Assembly: GCA_013695385.1 (NCBI GenBank)
Contig: JACDAN010000239.1
Span: forward strand, 1 to 39,262
DNA length: 39,262 bases
Reading direction: 5' to 3'
DNA from: Actinomycetota bacterium
Lineage (GTDB): Bacteria; Actinomycetota; Thermoleophilia; Gaiellales; Gaiellaceae
A program made the position numbers and the translations under genes. Position 1 is the stretch's first letter. Every line of letters starts with the position of its first letter. Below are positions 20,523 to 29,319 of the stretch, in pieces. The notes beneath the pieces were generated by a model. The model was not told where the DNA came from. It ran no database searches and saw nothing but the letters and a program-made list of their open reading frames with translations.

Positions 20523-20561
20523 ACGTTCGCGATGCTACAGAACATATGTTCGCACTGTCAA
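20516..20561 (-). promoter_or_regulatory. SOS promoter: -35, -10 and two LexA boxes
   Basis: Box 1 CGAACATACGTTCG (20516-20529), box 2 GAACATATGTTC (20540-20551). Minus strand -35 TTGACA (20556-20561), 18-nt spacer containing box 2, -10 TAGCAT (20532-20537). Confidence 0.85.
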
Positions 20562-21020
20562 GTCATTCTCGACGATCTCGAGCTCGGCCATCGTGTGGCG
20601 AGGAGAGGACCGGCGCTCGGTGGGGCTCCCCGGGTTCAGGATCCAGGTCCCACCGACCCGGCTGGTGTCCGGGACATGCGTGTGCCCGTACACGACCACC
20701 GCACAGTCCGGGAACTCAGCGGTCAGGCGCTCCGCCCTCGCGGTCGACGGGCCCGCATCGTGAACCATCCCGACCCGCAGGCCCCCGACCTCGACGACGC
20801 GTCGCTCCGGCAAGAGCGTCCTCAGCTCGGCCTCGTCCATGTTCCCAACGATGCCCTCGACCGGCCCGAGCTCTCGCAGGTCCTCGAGCACCGCCGTGGT
20901 CGTGAAGTCGCCTGCGTGGAGAATCAGGTCGGCCGCTGCGAGTCGGCGGAGGCACTCCCGCGGCAGGCTCCTCTTCCCCCGGGGCATATGGGTGTCCGAG
21001 ATGACCGCGACGCGGATCAG
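20535..21020 (-). CDS. Calcineurin-like (YfcE/MJ0936-type) metallophosphoesterase; non-ATG start, exact start uncertain
   Basis: IRVAVISDTHMPRGKRSL...LILHAGDFTT...GNMDEAE...VVYGHTHVPDTSRVGGTWILNPGSPTERR. Confidence 0.88.
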   Translation of the reverse strand: MIRVAVISDTHMPRGKRSLPRECLRRLAAADLILHAGDFTTTAVLEDLRELGPVEGIVGNMDEAELRTLLPERRVVEVGGLRVGMVHDAGPSTARAERLTAEFPDCAVVVYGHTHVPDTSRVGGTWILNPGSPTERRSSPRHTMAELEIVENDLTVRTYVL

Positions 21021-22135
21021 CTGGAGAGAACGCCGGGGAGAAAGCGGCCGTCCCGGTAGACGAGGTCGCCGTCCGCGTACGCCTCTCCCCCGTGGCGCAG
21101 GTCGCAGACGATGTCCCAGTGCAGCCCCGACTGGTTGACGCCACCTGTGCCCGGCACCGATCGGCCCAGGGCCAGGTGGACGGTCCCGCCGATCTTCTCG
21201 TCGAGCAGGAGATTGCCCGTGTACTGACCGACGGCGTCGTTCATGCCGAACGCGAACTCCCCGACCCGCCGCGCGCCGTCGTCCAGGGCGATCATCTCTC
21301 GCAGGAAATCCTCGCCTCGCCGGGCAGTCGCCTCGACGACCTCCCCACCCTCGAAGCGCAGGCGGACTTCGTCGGCCTGCCGCCCGCGCCTCATCGCCGG
21401 AAAGGAGAACCGGATCGTGCCCTCGACGCTCTCCTCGACAGGGCCCGTGAAGACCTCTCCGTCCGGAAAGTTGCGCAGCCCCTTCGAGCGGATCCACGTC
21501 CGGCCCTGAACCTCCATCCGCAAATCGGTGTCCTCTCCGACGATTCGGAGCTCGCTGACGCCCTCCAGAAATGATCCCGCCTGCTCCAGGCGCTCAGCGA
21601 ACCGCTTCCACGCAGCAACGGGGTCGTCAGCGTCGAGGAACGCCGCCCGGTGAAGAACCTGCTCGAACTGCCGCAGCGACATGCCGGCGTCCTGAGCCGA
21701 TGCCTCGGTCGCATATCCGCAGATCAGCCAGCGGAACTGGCCTGCCGCCGACCGTTCGAGATAGCGGGACTGGAGCGGGCCCCTCGCCGTCAGCTGCTGC
21801 GCCATCCGCTCGGTGTCCACACCCGTCAGCCGTCTCGTGTTCGCGGGAGCGTCGATCACGATCCAGACGTCGCCGGTCGTGAGGTGCCGCTCCTGGTCGG
21901 GCGGGATCCACTCGACCTGGGCGGCCGTGCCCTCCTTGAGGACTATCTCGTCGACTTCGTCCACCGCAAGATGCACCGCAGGGTGACCGCCGGCGCGCAA
22001 CACCGAGGCGTACAGCTCTCGGGCGAGCGGTGACGCGCGACCGAATGGCTCGATCCTGACGACGTCGCCGGGCTGCACGGCGGTCGAGTAGCCGACGAGG
22101 ACGTCGGCCAGCCTCCGGTGCTCGGAGTCAGACAA
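21017..22135 (-). CDS. M29 family aminopeptidase, copy 1
   Basis: VQPGDVVRIEPFGRASPLARELYASVLRAGGHP...DEKIGGTVHLALGRSVPGTGGVNQSGLHWDIVCDLR. Confidence 0.9.
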   Translation of the reverse strand: MSDSEHRRLADVLVGYSTAVQPGDVVRIEPFGRASPLARELYASVLRAGGHPAVHLAVDEVDEIVLKEGTAAQVEWIPPDQERHLTTGDVWIVIDAPANTRRLTGVDTERMAQQLTARGPLQSRYLERSAAGQFRWLICGYATEASAQDAGMSLRQFEQVLHRAAFLDADDPVAAWKRFAERLEQAGSFLEGVSELRIVGEDTDLRMEVQGRTWIRSKGLRNFPDGEVFTGPVEESVEGTIRFSFPAMRRGRQADEVRLRFEGGEVVEATARRGEDFLREMIALDDGARRVGEFAFGMNDAVGQYTGNLLLDEKIGGTVHLALGRSVPGTGGVNQSGLHWDIVCDLRHGGEAYADGDLVYRDGRFLPGVLSS

Positions 22136-23255
22136 GATCCGCCGCCGGCTCGGTCACGAACGCGCCCGCCTTCCAGACGAGCTCGCCGTCCGCGTACACC
22201 TCGCCCTCGGCGCGCAGGTCGCAGATCAAGTCCCAGTGAAGATCCGACGTGTTCCGAGTACCCGCCTCGTCGAAGCCGGCTCCGACTGCGACGTGCATTG
22301 TCCCTCCGATCTTCTCGTCGAAGAGGATGTCCCGGGTGAATCGGTCGATTTCGTAGTTGAGGCCGAAGGCGACCTCGCCCAGGACGCGCGAGCCCGCATC
22401 CGTGTCGAGCAGGGAGCGGAGGTAATCCTGGCCCGAGGTCGCCTCTGCGTGCACGATCCGGCCCTCCTCGAAGCGAAGGCGCACGTTCTCGACCTCCCGG
22501 CCCTGGAAGATCGACGGGAAGGCGAAGAAGATCTCCCCAGCCGTTCCGGATTCCACGGGGCTCGTGAAAACCTCGCCGTCGGGCATGTTCTCCTTCCCGT
22601 CCCCGGGGACCCAGGAGCGTCCCTCCACGACGACACGCAGATCCGTGTCGGGGCCGGCGATCCGGAGCTCGCGAACGTTCTGGAGCTCGCGCGCTCTCGC
22701 GGCGAGTAGCTCCGACACCTCCTGCCAGTGGGCGACCGGCTCATCGCCTTCACGCGTATGGCACGCGGCGTGGACGAAGTCCTCGAACTCGCCCAATGAC
22801 ATCTCCGCGTCCTGCGCGTGGGCCTGCGTCGGGTAGAGCGTCCCGCACCAGGAGAGCGTCCCGGCGCTGATTCGCTTCCACCGTTCGGCGACCATCCGGT
22901 AGTGCGTGGCAATCTGGAGGCGGCGCCGCTCCGGATCGGCGCCGCTCAGCGCGCGCGTGTTGACCGTGCCCCAGATCGTGCACCAGGCATCCAGCTCGGC
23001 GGATGCGATGCGCTCGTCCTCGGGGATGTAGGCGAGCTGGTCGTCCGAGCCTTCCTCGAGAGCGATCTCCTCCAGGCCGGATGGTTCGACCCGCGTGTAC
23101 GCCAGAGCCCCTCTCCGTACGGCCGCGCGGTAGAGCTCGACGACAAGTGGAATCGCCACCTCCTCCGCGTCGATCCGGAAGGCCTGTCCTCCTTGAAGGC
23201 TGAGCGAGTAGCCAGCGATCAGCTCGGCGAGGTTCACGAGCCGCTGGTCTCGCAC
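22128..23255 (-). CDS. M29 family aminopeptidase, copy 2 (GTG start)
   Basis: VRDQRLVNLAELIAGYSLSLQGGQAFRIDAEEVAIPLVVELYRAAVRRGA...DEKIGGTMHVAVGAGFDEAGTRNTSDLHWDLICDLR; paralogue of the adjacent gene. Confidence 0.88.
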   Translation of the reverse strand: MRDQRLVNLAELIAGYSLSLQGGQAFRIDAEEVAIPLVVELYRAAVRRGALAYTRVEPSGLEEIALEEGSDDQLAYIPEDERIASAELDAWCTIWGTVNTRALSGADPERRRLQIATHYRMVAERWKRISAGTLSWCGTLYPTQAHAQDAEMSLGEFEDFVHAACHTREGDEPVAHWQEVSELLAARARELQNVRELRIAGPDTDLRVVVEGRSWVPGDGKENMPDGEVFTSPVESGTAGEIFFAFPSIFQGREVENVRLRFEEGRIVHAEATSGQDYLRSLLDTDAGSRVLGEVAFGLNYEIDRFTRDILFDEKIGGTMHVAVGAGFDEAGTRNTSDLHWDLICDLRAEGEVYADGELVWKAGAFVTEPAADLV

Positions 23256-24820
23256 TACGGCAGCTTGGCCTGAGGCGCTCCGACGGCAAATGGCCGACTC
23301 GCGAACGAGGCGGTTCGAAGTGGGTTCATCTCCGCCCGAAGCCGGACCGCGAACACGTAGTAGCCCGCAATGACCCGCTTGCGCTTGAGGCGGACGAACA
23401 TGCCCTGATGCGCGCGGATCTCCCCGCGCGCCCTGAAAACCGGCTTGGGCGCCCGCTTGATCCCGACCGCCCCGAGCAGACGCTTCCGCATGACGGCGGA
23501 AAGTCTTCGGCCTGGGAGTCGGTACATCGCACCCGTGAAGGTGCTTGCCTCCTCGGAGCTGGCGACGAACGTCCAGTTTGTGTCGGACGCCGAGCGCCTC
23601 CGCTCGCCGAACTTTGCCGAGGCTCCGAGGACACTGACGGTGTGGCGCCACCGGGTCGGCCGCCCGGTGCAGCGCGCAAGGCCCCGGGCGAGCACCGACT
23701 TCACCGCTCCGTACGACTGGCGCTTCGACCCGTCTGCGCGGAGCAGGCCCGCCTGCCAACGGTCGAGGTCGGGCTCGTCGATCAGGCCGTAGTAGAGCAT
23801 CGAGCGCACCGACGCGTCGCACGCGAAGTACGGGACGAGCGCGGAGTAGATGTCGGCCTGTGCGCGCTCATCGGCAAGTTTCGCAACCGACTCGCGACCG
23901 TAGTACGCGTGAAGAGAGCTCGAGGGAACTCCAACCTGCCAGCCGACCTCGTTCAGCCGTACGCGCAGGGGCGGGAGTGCCGCGCGCGACACGGGCTCGC
24001 CCGCCTCGGCGAAGGTCGGCTGCGCGGTGCCGCGGAAGGCATCCCAGATCGCCTGCTTGATCCGGCCGAGATTCGACGTCCCTGCGTTCGGCCAGCGGTA
24101 GCCGACCGTGTGATCGTCCGCGTAGGAGTTCGGATGCGGGTGGAACGCCATCTCGTCCATGATCGGACGCTTTCGCCCGCTGGCGCGATAGGAGAGACCG
24201 ACGTCCCGGATGCAGCGCACCGGGGAGGTGGACCCGTTCACAGCGGCAAGCGCGTTGTCGTTTCCCCGGGGCGAGAGGGAGATGCCGATCACCGTGATCG
24301 CGCTGTCGACCTCCTTCAGGGCGTCGTATGACTGCGCGAGGACTCGCTGATACGAGCTGCAAGCAAGCCCGGCGCCGCTTGCGCTGAACTGCGGCTGCCA
24401 GAACCGGGGCTGATTCGGCTCGTTGCCGACGCCGATGTCCTTGACCTGCGGATAGCTCCGTGCGACCTGGGCGGCGAAGCGGACGAACTGGCCGACCGCA
24501 GTGGTCGAGCCGGAGAGGGCCCGGGCCCGGCTCGGCGAGATGAGGATCACGACGCGGATCCCGTCGGCCGTGGCGTTCGCGATGTAGCGGTCGAGCTTGG
24601 CCCGATCCGGGATCGTGGTCGGCTCATCCGGATCCCAGGCGATCGTGAGACGATTCTCGGTCATCCCGATGTCGCGCATGCTCCCGAGGAAGAACTGTCC
24701 CCCGTCGTCGGCGATCCTGCCCCCGTCGTCTGCAACGCCGACCGTGAGGTCTGCGGCGGCCGAAGCGGCAAGCGAAAGCGCGCCCAGGGCGCAGACGGCT
24801 ATGGCAGCGAGTTGCTTCAG
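23255..24820 (-). CDS. Secreted glycoside-hydrolase-like (TIM-barrel type) protein; signal peptide appears to begin at a CTG
   Basis: In-frame upstream of the listed ORF: (CTG)KQLAAIAVCALGALSLAASAAADLTVGVADDGG...; VGNEPNQPRFWQPQ fits a cellulase-like acid/base region; basic C-terminal domain. Confidence 0.65.
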   Translation of the reverse strand: MKQLAAIAVCALGALSLAASAAADLTVGVADDGGRIADDGGQFFLGSMRDIGMTENRLTIAWDPDEPTTIPDRAKLDRYIANATADGIRVVILISPSRARALSGSTTAVGQFVRFAAQVARSYPQVKDIGVGNEPNQPRFWQPQFSASGAGLACSSYQRVLAQSYDALKEVDSAITVIGISLSPRGNDNALAAVNGSTSPVRCIRDVGLSYRASGRKRPIMDEMAFHPHPNSYADDHTVGYRWPNAGTSNLGRIKQAIWDAFRGTAQPTFAEAGEPVSRAALPPLRVRLNEVGWQVGVPSSSLHAYYGRESVAKLADERAQADIYSALVPYFACDASVRSMLYYGLIDEPDLDRWQAGLLRADGSKRQSYGAVKSVLARGLARCTGRPTRWRHTVSVLGASAKFGERRRSASDTNWTFVASSEEASTFTGAMYRLPGRRLSAVMRKRLLGAVGIKRAPKPVFRARGEIRAHQGMFVRLKRKRVIAGYYVFAVRLRAEMNPLRTASFASRPFAVGAPQAKLP

Positions 24821-24854
24821 TGAAAAAACCCCTTCAGTCCTCGGAAAACCCTCG

Positions 24855-25883
24855 TCATTCTGCCACGCGATCGAGAACCGCGTCCAGCAGCCGCTCGGCG
24901 CCGAGCCGCACAGGGTCGCCGGTGGGCAGCCCTGTCTCGTCCTCCACCGCGTGGATCGCGGCCCGGGCAGCGGCCTCGTCGAGGGAGCCCGTGTGAAGAG
25001 CGACGGCCGCGACGCGCGCAGGCCGGAGCCGCAACGAAGCGCGCTCGTGGAGCTCGATGAGCTCGCGAAGGGTGGGCAACGGATGGTCGGGGTAGCCCTC
25101 GACGTGCGTCGCCCCCGCCCTGTGGACGAGGACGTAGGCGTGCGGTGCGCTTCCGTGCATCAACCCCATCGTCACTCCGGAATACGCCGGGTGGGCCAGA
25201 GATCCCTGCCCCTCGACCCAGAGAAGCTCTCCGCCCCGCGCCGCACCCTCCACGACGAGCCGCTCGGCGGCGCCGGCGAGGAAGTCCGAGATGACGGCAT
25301 CGACCGCGATCCCCCAGCCGGCGATCGCGATCCCGGTCTGGCCGGTCGGAACGAAGACCGAGCGGAGCCCCCGGGCGCGCGCCGCCCGGTCGAGCTCGAC
25401 GGCCACCGTCTTCTTTCCGATCGCGCAGTCGGAGCCGACGGTGAGGACGATCTTGGCCGGCACCCGGAGGTTCTCGCCAGTCGGAACACTGAGGTCGTCA
25501 GGAGGCTTTCGAAGGTCGCGGAGCTCGACTCCGTGTCTCTGCGCCAGCTCGACGAGCTCCGGGTCCTCGGTGATGAACTCGTGCAGGCCGCTCTCGACGT
25601 CGAGCCCGGCGCGGATGCACGCCTTCAGGAGCTCTCGCCAGGCGGGCGGGAAGCGGCCGCCCTGCGTGGCCACGCCGACGGCGGCAACCGTCGGGCCGAG
25701 CGGCAGTGCCTCCTCGACGCTTCCGACGATCGGAACCTCGCGGTAGCTCTCGCCCGCCCGCATCGAGTCGAGAATCGCGACCACCGGGTCCGGCGCGTAG
25801 TCGACGATGCCGCGCATCGTCTTGCCGTAGTGGGCATCGCCCGAGTTGCCCTCAGCGAGGACTAGGTACTTCTTCGCGGACAC
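24855..25883 (-). CDS. DUF1611-family protein, DgcN-like (candidate D-glutamate N-acetyltransferase)
   Basis: YLVLAEGNSGDAHYGKTMRGIVDYAPDPVVAILDS...LTVGSDCAIGKKTVAVELDRAARARGLRSVFVPTGQTGIAIAGWGIAVDAVISDFLAGAAE. Confidence 0.85.
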   Translation of the reverse strand: MSAKKYLVLAEGNSGDAHYGKTMRGIVDYAPDPVVAILDSMRAGESYREVPIVGSVEEALPLGPTVAAVGVATQGGRFPPAWRELLKACIRAGLDVESGLHEFITEDPELVELAQRHGVELRDLRKPPDDLSVPTGENLRVPAKIVLTVGSDCAIGKKTVAVELDRAARARGLRSVFVPTGQTGIAIAGWGIAVDAVISDFLAGAAERLVVEGAARGGELLWVEGQGSLAHPAYSGVTMGLMHGSAPHAYVLVHRAGATHVEGYPDHPLPTLRELIELHERASLRLRPARVAAVALHTGSLDEAAARAAIHAVEDETGLPTGDPVRLGAERLLDAVLDRVAE

Positions 25884-26868
25884 CGAGCCCGGGTGAAGAG
25901 GAGGGAACCTGGACGCCGCAAGTGAGCTGAACGCCAGGCCACGGGTCTTCCCTGATCAGGAGGTTGCCGTCGAGGTCGACGTGATCGCAGAGGCTCGCGA
26001 TCGAGGCGCCTGCCGCGATCCCGAGGCCGGACTCGACCATGCAGCCGAGCATGACGCCGAGCCCGAGCGCGCGAGCGGCGTGCGCCATGCGCACCGCCTC
26101 GCGGATCCCGCCCGACTTCGCGAGCTTGATATTGATCCCGTGGGCTCGCTCGACGCAGGCCGCGACGTCCCGGAGCGTGTGGCAGTCCTCGTCGACGTAG
26201 ACGGGGAGCGGCGACTGTTTCTTGAGCGCCGCACCGTCGGGATGGCCAGCAGGCAGTGGCTGCTCGACGTATTCCACTCCGAGCTCGGCGAACTGTGGAA
26301 TCGCCTCTAGCGCTTCCGAGATTTCCCAGTATTCGTTGACGTCCACACGGATCGGCCCGGCCCAAACCCGTCGAACCGCGCTGACGCGGTCGACGTCCAG
26401 GCCGTCTTGACCCCCGAGCTTGAGTTTCAGCCCGCGGAAGCCGGACGCTTGCGCGGCCTTGCGAGCCATTTCGTCGGGGTCGGAGAGCCCGATCGTCCAC
26501 GACGTCGGCGGTCCCCCCTGGCGGAGTCCGAGCAGGCGCCAGACCGGAAGTCCGGTCAGCTTTCCGCACAGGTCATGCAGCGCGCCGTCGATCGCCGCAC
26601 GGGCGGCATACTCCCGCTTCGGCAGCGGATCGAGGACGTCGTCGAGCGCGAACGGATCGTCGCCGATCCAGCCGGTCACCTCCTCGACGTACGCGACCGC
26701 CGACTCGACCGATTCGCCGTAATGCTCGCTGGGCGCGGCCTCGCCGAAGCCACGTTCGCCCTCGTGCTCGATCTCGACCCAGACGACCTCCGCCTCGGTC
26801 GTCGTCTCGCGTGCGATCACGAACGGCTCGGCGAGCTGCAACCTCGCGATCCGGGCGTCGATCCGCAT
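25852..26868 (-). CDS. Enolase-superfamily epimerase, DgcA/dipeptide-epimerase-like
   Basis: LKLKLGG (KxK), RVDVNEYW, VEYVEQPLP, VDEDC, INIKLAKSGGI, LGCMVESGLGIAA: enolase-superfamily catalytic pattern. Confidence 0.9.
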   Translation of the reverse strand: MRIDARIARLQLAEPFVIARETTTEAEVVWVEIEHEGERGFGEAAPSEHYGESVESAVAYVEEVTGWIGDDPFALDDVLDPLPKREYAARAAIDGALHDLCGKLTGLPVWRLLGLRQGGPPTSWTIGLSDPDEMARKAAQASGFRGLKLKLGGQDGLDVDRVSAVRRVWAGPIRVDVNEYWEISEALEAIPQFAELGVEYVEQPLPAGHPDGAALKKQSPLPVYVDEDCHTLRDVAACVERAHGINIKLAKSGGIREAVRMAHAARALGLGVMLGCMVESGLGIAAGASIASLCDHVDLDGNLLIREDPWPGVQLTCGVQVPSSSPGLGVREEVPSPR

Positions 26869-26883
26869 CCTGGGAGACTGTAG

Positions 26884-26956
26884 TGCGCCTGGCAGGAATC
26901 GAACCTGCGACCTCGCGCTCCGGAGGCGCGCGCTCTATCCCCTGAGCTACAGACGC
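26884..26956 (-). tRNA. tRNA-Arg(CCG)
   Basis: GCGTCTGTAGCTCAGGGGATAGAGCGCGCGCCTCCGGAGCGCGAGGTCGCAGGTTCGATTCCTGCCAGGCGCA folds as a full cloverleaf with loop CTCCGGA (anticodon CCG); CCA not encoded. Confidence 0.95.
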
Positions 26957-27004
26957 GGAGAGGCGATTGTAGCGGTGGGTAGCGTTCTTTCCGGTTCGTT
27001 GCCC

Positions 27005-28264
27005 ATGCTTCGGTCGTACCTCCGCACGCTCAACCCGCCCCTTCCCGGCTCTGTCCGGAACCTGCAGCTGGGGGCGCTCGTGAATGCGCTCGGCAACGGG
27101 CTCGCCTACCCGTTCCTCTTCATCTACCTCCACAACGTCCGCGAGATCGACCTCGCCACAGCGGGCTTGATCGTGGGAACGAACTCCGCCGTCGGCCTCG
27201 TCGCCGGGCCTGTCGTTGGGTCGCTGATCGACCGGGTGGGTGGACGGTGGACGCTGGCGGTCTCGCTCTGGCTGATGGCGGTGGGCTTCGGCGGCTACGC
27301 GCTCGTCCAGGATCCCTGGCACGGCTTCCTCTTCAGCGCGATCGCGGGCGCCGGCAACGGCGGGTTCTGGCCGAGCCAGTCGTCGCTCATCGCCGGACTC
27401 ACTCCCCAGAGCCAGCGGCACCAAGCCTTCGCGATGCAGCGCGTGATGATGAACCTCGGCATCGGCCTGGGCGGACTCACGGGCGGCCTGATCGCGACGA
27501 CCAGCGATCCGGGCTCCTTCACCATCCTCTTCCTCGCCGACGCCGCAACCTTCGTCGTCTACTCCGTCTTCCTGACGCGCGTGCCCGAGCCCGGACGGAC
27601 GCCGCGGCCGGAAGGTCAGGAGGGCGGCGGCTACGGAGAGGTCCTGCGCAACCGCGTCTTCATGTCGGTCGTGACCCTCAACCTCGTGTTCATCGGGGCG
27701 GGGATGGCGCAACTCGAGACGCTGCCCGTCTACGCAAAGAACGAGGCCGGGATCGCCGAGCGTGGGATCGGGATCCTCTTCTTCCTGAACACGCTCGTCA
27801 TCGTCCTGGCGCAGCTCCCGGTGGCGCGGATCCTCGAGGGACACCGGCGGATGCGGACGCTGGCACTGCTCGGCGTCGTGTGGGCGACGGGGCTCCTGCT
27901 CGTCCCGCTGGCCGGGATGGCCGGCGGCTTCACCGCGGCCGCCGTGCTCGCCGCGACCTTCACGATCATCGCCGTCGGCGAGTGCCTGCACGGCACGGTG
28001 CAGGCGCCGCTCGTCTCCGATCTCGCCGACCACAGCCTGATCGGGAGATACATGGCCGCGTCGGCCTTCTCCTGGGGAGTCGGCTTCGCCCTCGGCCCGG
28101 CGCTGGGCGGCATCGTGTTGAACCACTCCCCGAATGCGCTCTGGCCGGCGGCTGCGGCGGTCTGCCTCTTCGCAAGCGTCGCGGCCCTCGCGCTGGAGCG
28201 CGCGATCCCCGGCCACGCCCGCCGCACGCCCGAACGCATCCAGACTGCTTTCGCCGGAGGCTAG
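27005..28264 (+). CDS. MFS transporter
   Basis: About 12 hydrophobic segments; GPVVGSLIDRVGGRWTLAVSLWL MFS loop motif. Confidence 0.9.
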   Translation: MLRSYLRTLNPPLPGSVRNLQLGALVNALGNGLAYPFLFIYLHNVREIDLATAGLIVGTNSAVGLVAGPVVGSLIDRVGGRWTLAVSLWLMAVGFGGYALVQDPWHGFLFSAIAGAGNGGFWPSQSSLIAGLTPQSQRHQAFAMQRVMMNLGIGLGGLTGGLIATTSDPGSFTILFLADAATFVVYSVFLTRVPEPGRTPRPEGQEGGGYGEVLRNRVFMSVVTLNLVFIGAGMAQLETLPVYAKNEAGIAERGIGILFFLNTLVIVLAQLPVARILEGHRRMRTLALLGVVWATGLLLVPLAGMAGGFTAAAVLAATFTIIAVGECLHGTVQAPLVSDLADHSLIGRYMAASAFSWGVGFALGPALGGIVLNHSPNALWPAAAAVCLFASVAALALERAIPGHARRTPERIQTAFAGG

Positions 28265-28325
28265 GAGACCCGAGCCGCGGCTAGAATTGCCGAGATGCCT
28301 TCCGTGGACGACCCGCTTAGTACCG

Positions 28326-29315
28326 ATGCCCAGCCTGCCCCGCATCCGGTCGCGCTCCCGCGACATCGCGCGCGACGTCGTCGCGCCGCCTGCGCGCGAG
28401 CCTGCTGAGCTCCGCGCAGAAGCCAGCGGCCTGACCTGGGTTCACCTCGACGCTCCCACCAAGGACGAGGCAACGACACTCGCCGGGCGCTTCGGCTGGC
28501 ACGCCCTCGACGTCGAGGACGTCCTCTCGAAGCGCCAGCGCCCGAAGATCGACGAGTACGACGACTACCGCTTCGTCGTCCTGCACTTCCCCGTGTACGA
28601 CAAGGCCGTTCACCGCCTGAACGCAGGTGAGCTCGACGTCTTCCTCGGCCACGGCTACCTCGTCACCCTCCCGACGGTCGAGCTTCTCCCCGTCACCCGG
28701 CTCTTCGGGCGCTGCTCGGACGATGACCAGCTCAGGGCCACCCTCTTCGGAAAGGGGTCGGGATACCTCCTCTACCACGTTCTCGACGACCTCTTCGACT
28801 ACTGCTTTCCGATCCTCGACAAGATCGGCCACAAGCTCGACGCGATCGAGGACGACATCGACGAGGGAGAGTCGCAGGAGATCGTCCGCGACATCTCCCG
28901 CGCGAAGCAGGAGATCATCAGCTACCGGAAGATCGTGAAGCCGCAGCGGCCGACGTTGCGCGTCCTGGAACGCCACATGGAGCGGTTCCTGCCCGAGGAC
29001 CTCGAGCTCTACTTCGACGACCTCGTGGACGCCTCGGAGCGGATCTGGGACCTCCTGGACAACTACAAGGAGGTCGTCGAGGCGCTCGAGGCGACGAACG
29101 AGTCGGCGATCTCGCACCGGCAGAACGACGTTCTCCGCCTCCTGACCGTCTTCAGCGCGGTCCTGCTGCCGCTGACCCTCGTGGCGAGCGTCTTCGGGAT
29201 GAACGTCCATTTCCCGGGCGAAGGGACGGCCGCGGCGTTCTGGGTCGTCGTCGGGACCCTGGTCGCAGTGTTCGCCGGCCTCGTAGCGTTCTTCCGCTGG
29301 AAGCGCTTCATCTAG
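28326..29315 (+). CDS. CorA-family divalent cation transporter
   Basis: C-terminal VASVFGMNVHFPGEG (GMN motif) followed by a TM and basic tail. Confidence 0.92.
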   Translation: MPSLPRIRSRSRDIARDVVAPPAREPAELRAEASGLTWVHLDAPTKDEATTLAGRFGWHALDVEDVLSKRQRPKIDEYDDYRFVVLHFPVYDKAVHRLNAGELDVFLGHGYLVTLPTVELLPVTRLFGRCSDDDQLRATLFGKGSGYLLYHVLDDLFDYCFPILDKIGHKLDAIEDDIDEGESQEIVRDISRAKQEIISYRKIVKPQRPTLRVLERHMERFLPEDLELYFDDLVDASERIWDLLDNYKEVVEALEATNESAISHRQNDVLRLLTVFSAVLLPLTLVASVFGMNVHFPGEGTAAAFWVVVGTLVAVFAGLVAFFRWKRFI

Positions 29316-29319
29316 CTCT

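Noticed and set aside
26573-28366. 597-aa minus ORF
   Set aside because: Antisense to the MFS gene and spans the tRNA-Arg; only its low-end portion touches the real epimerase region in another frame.
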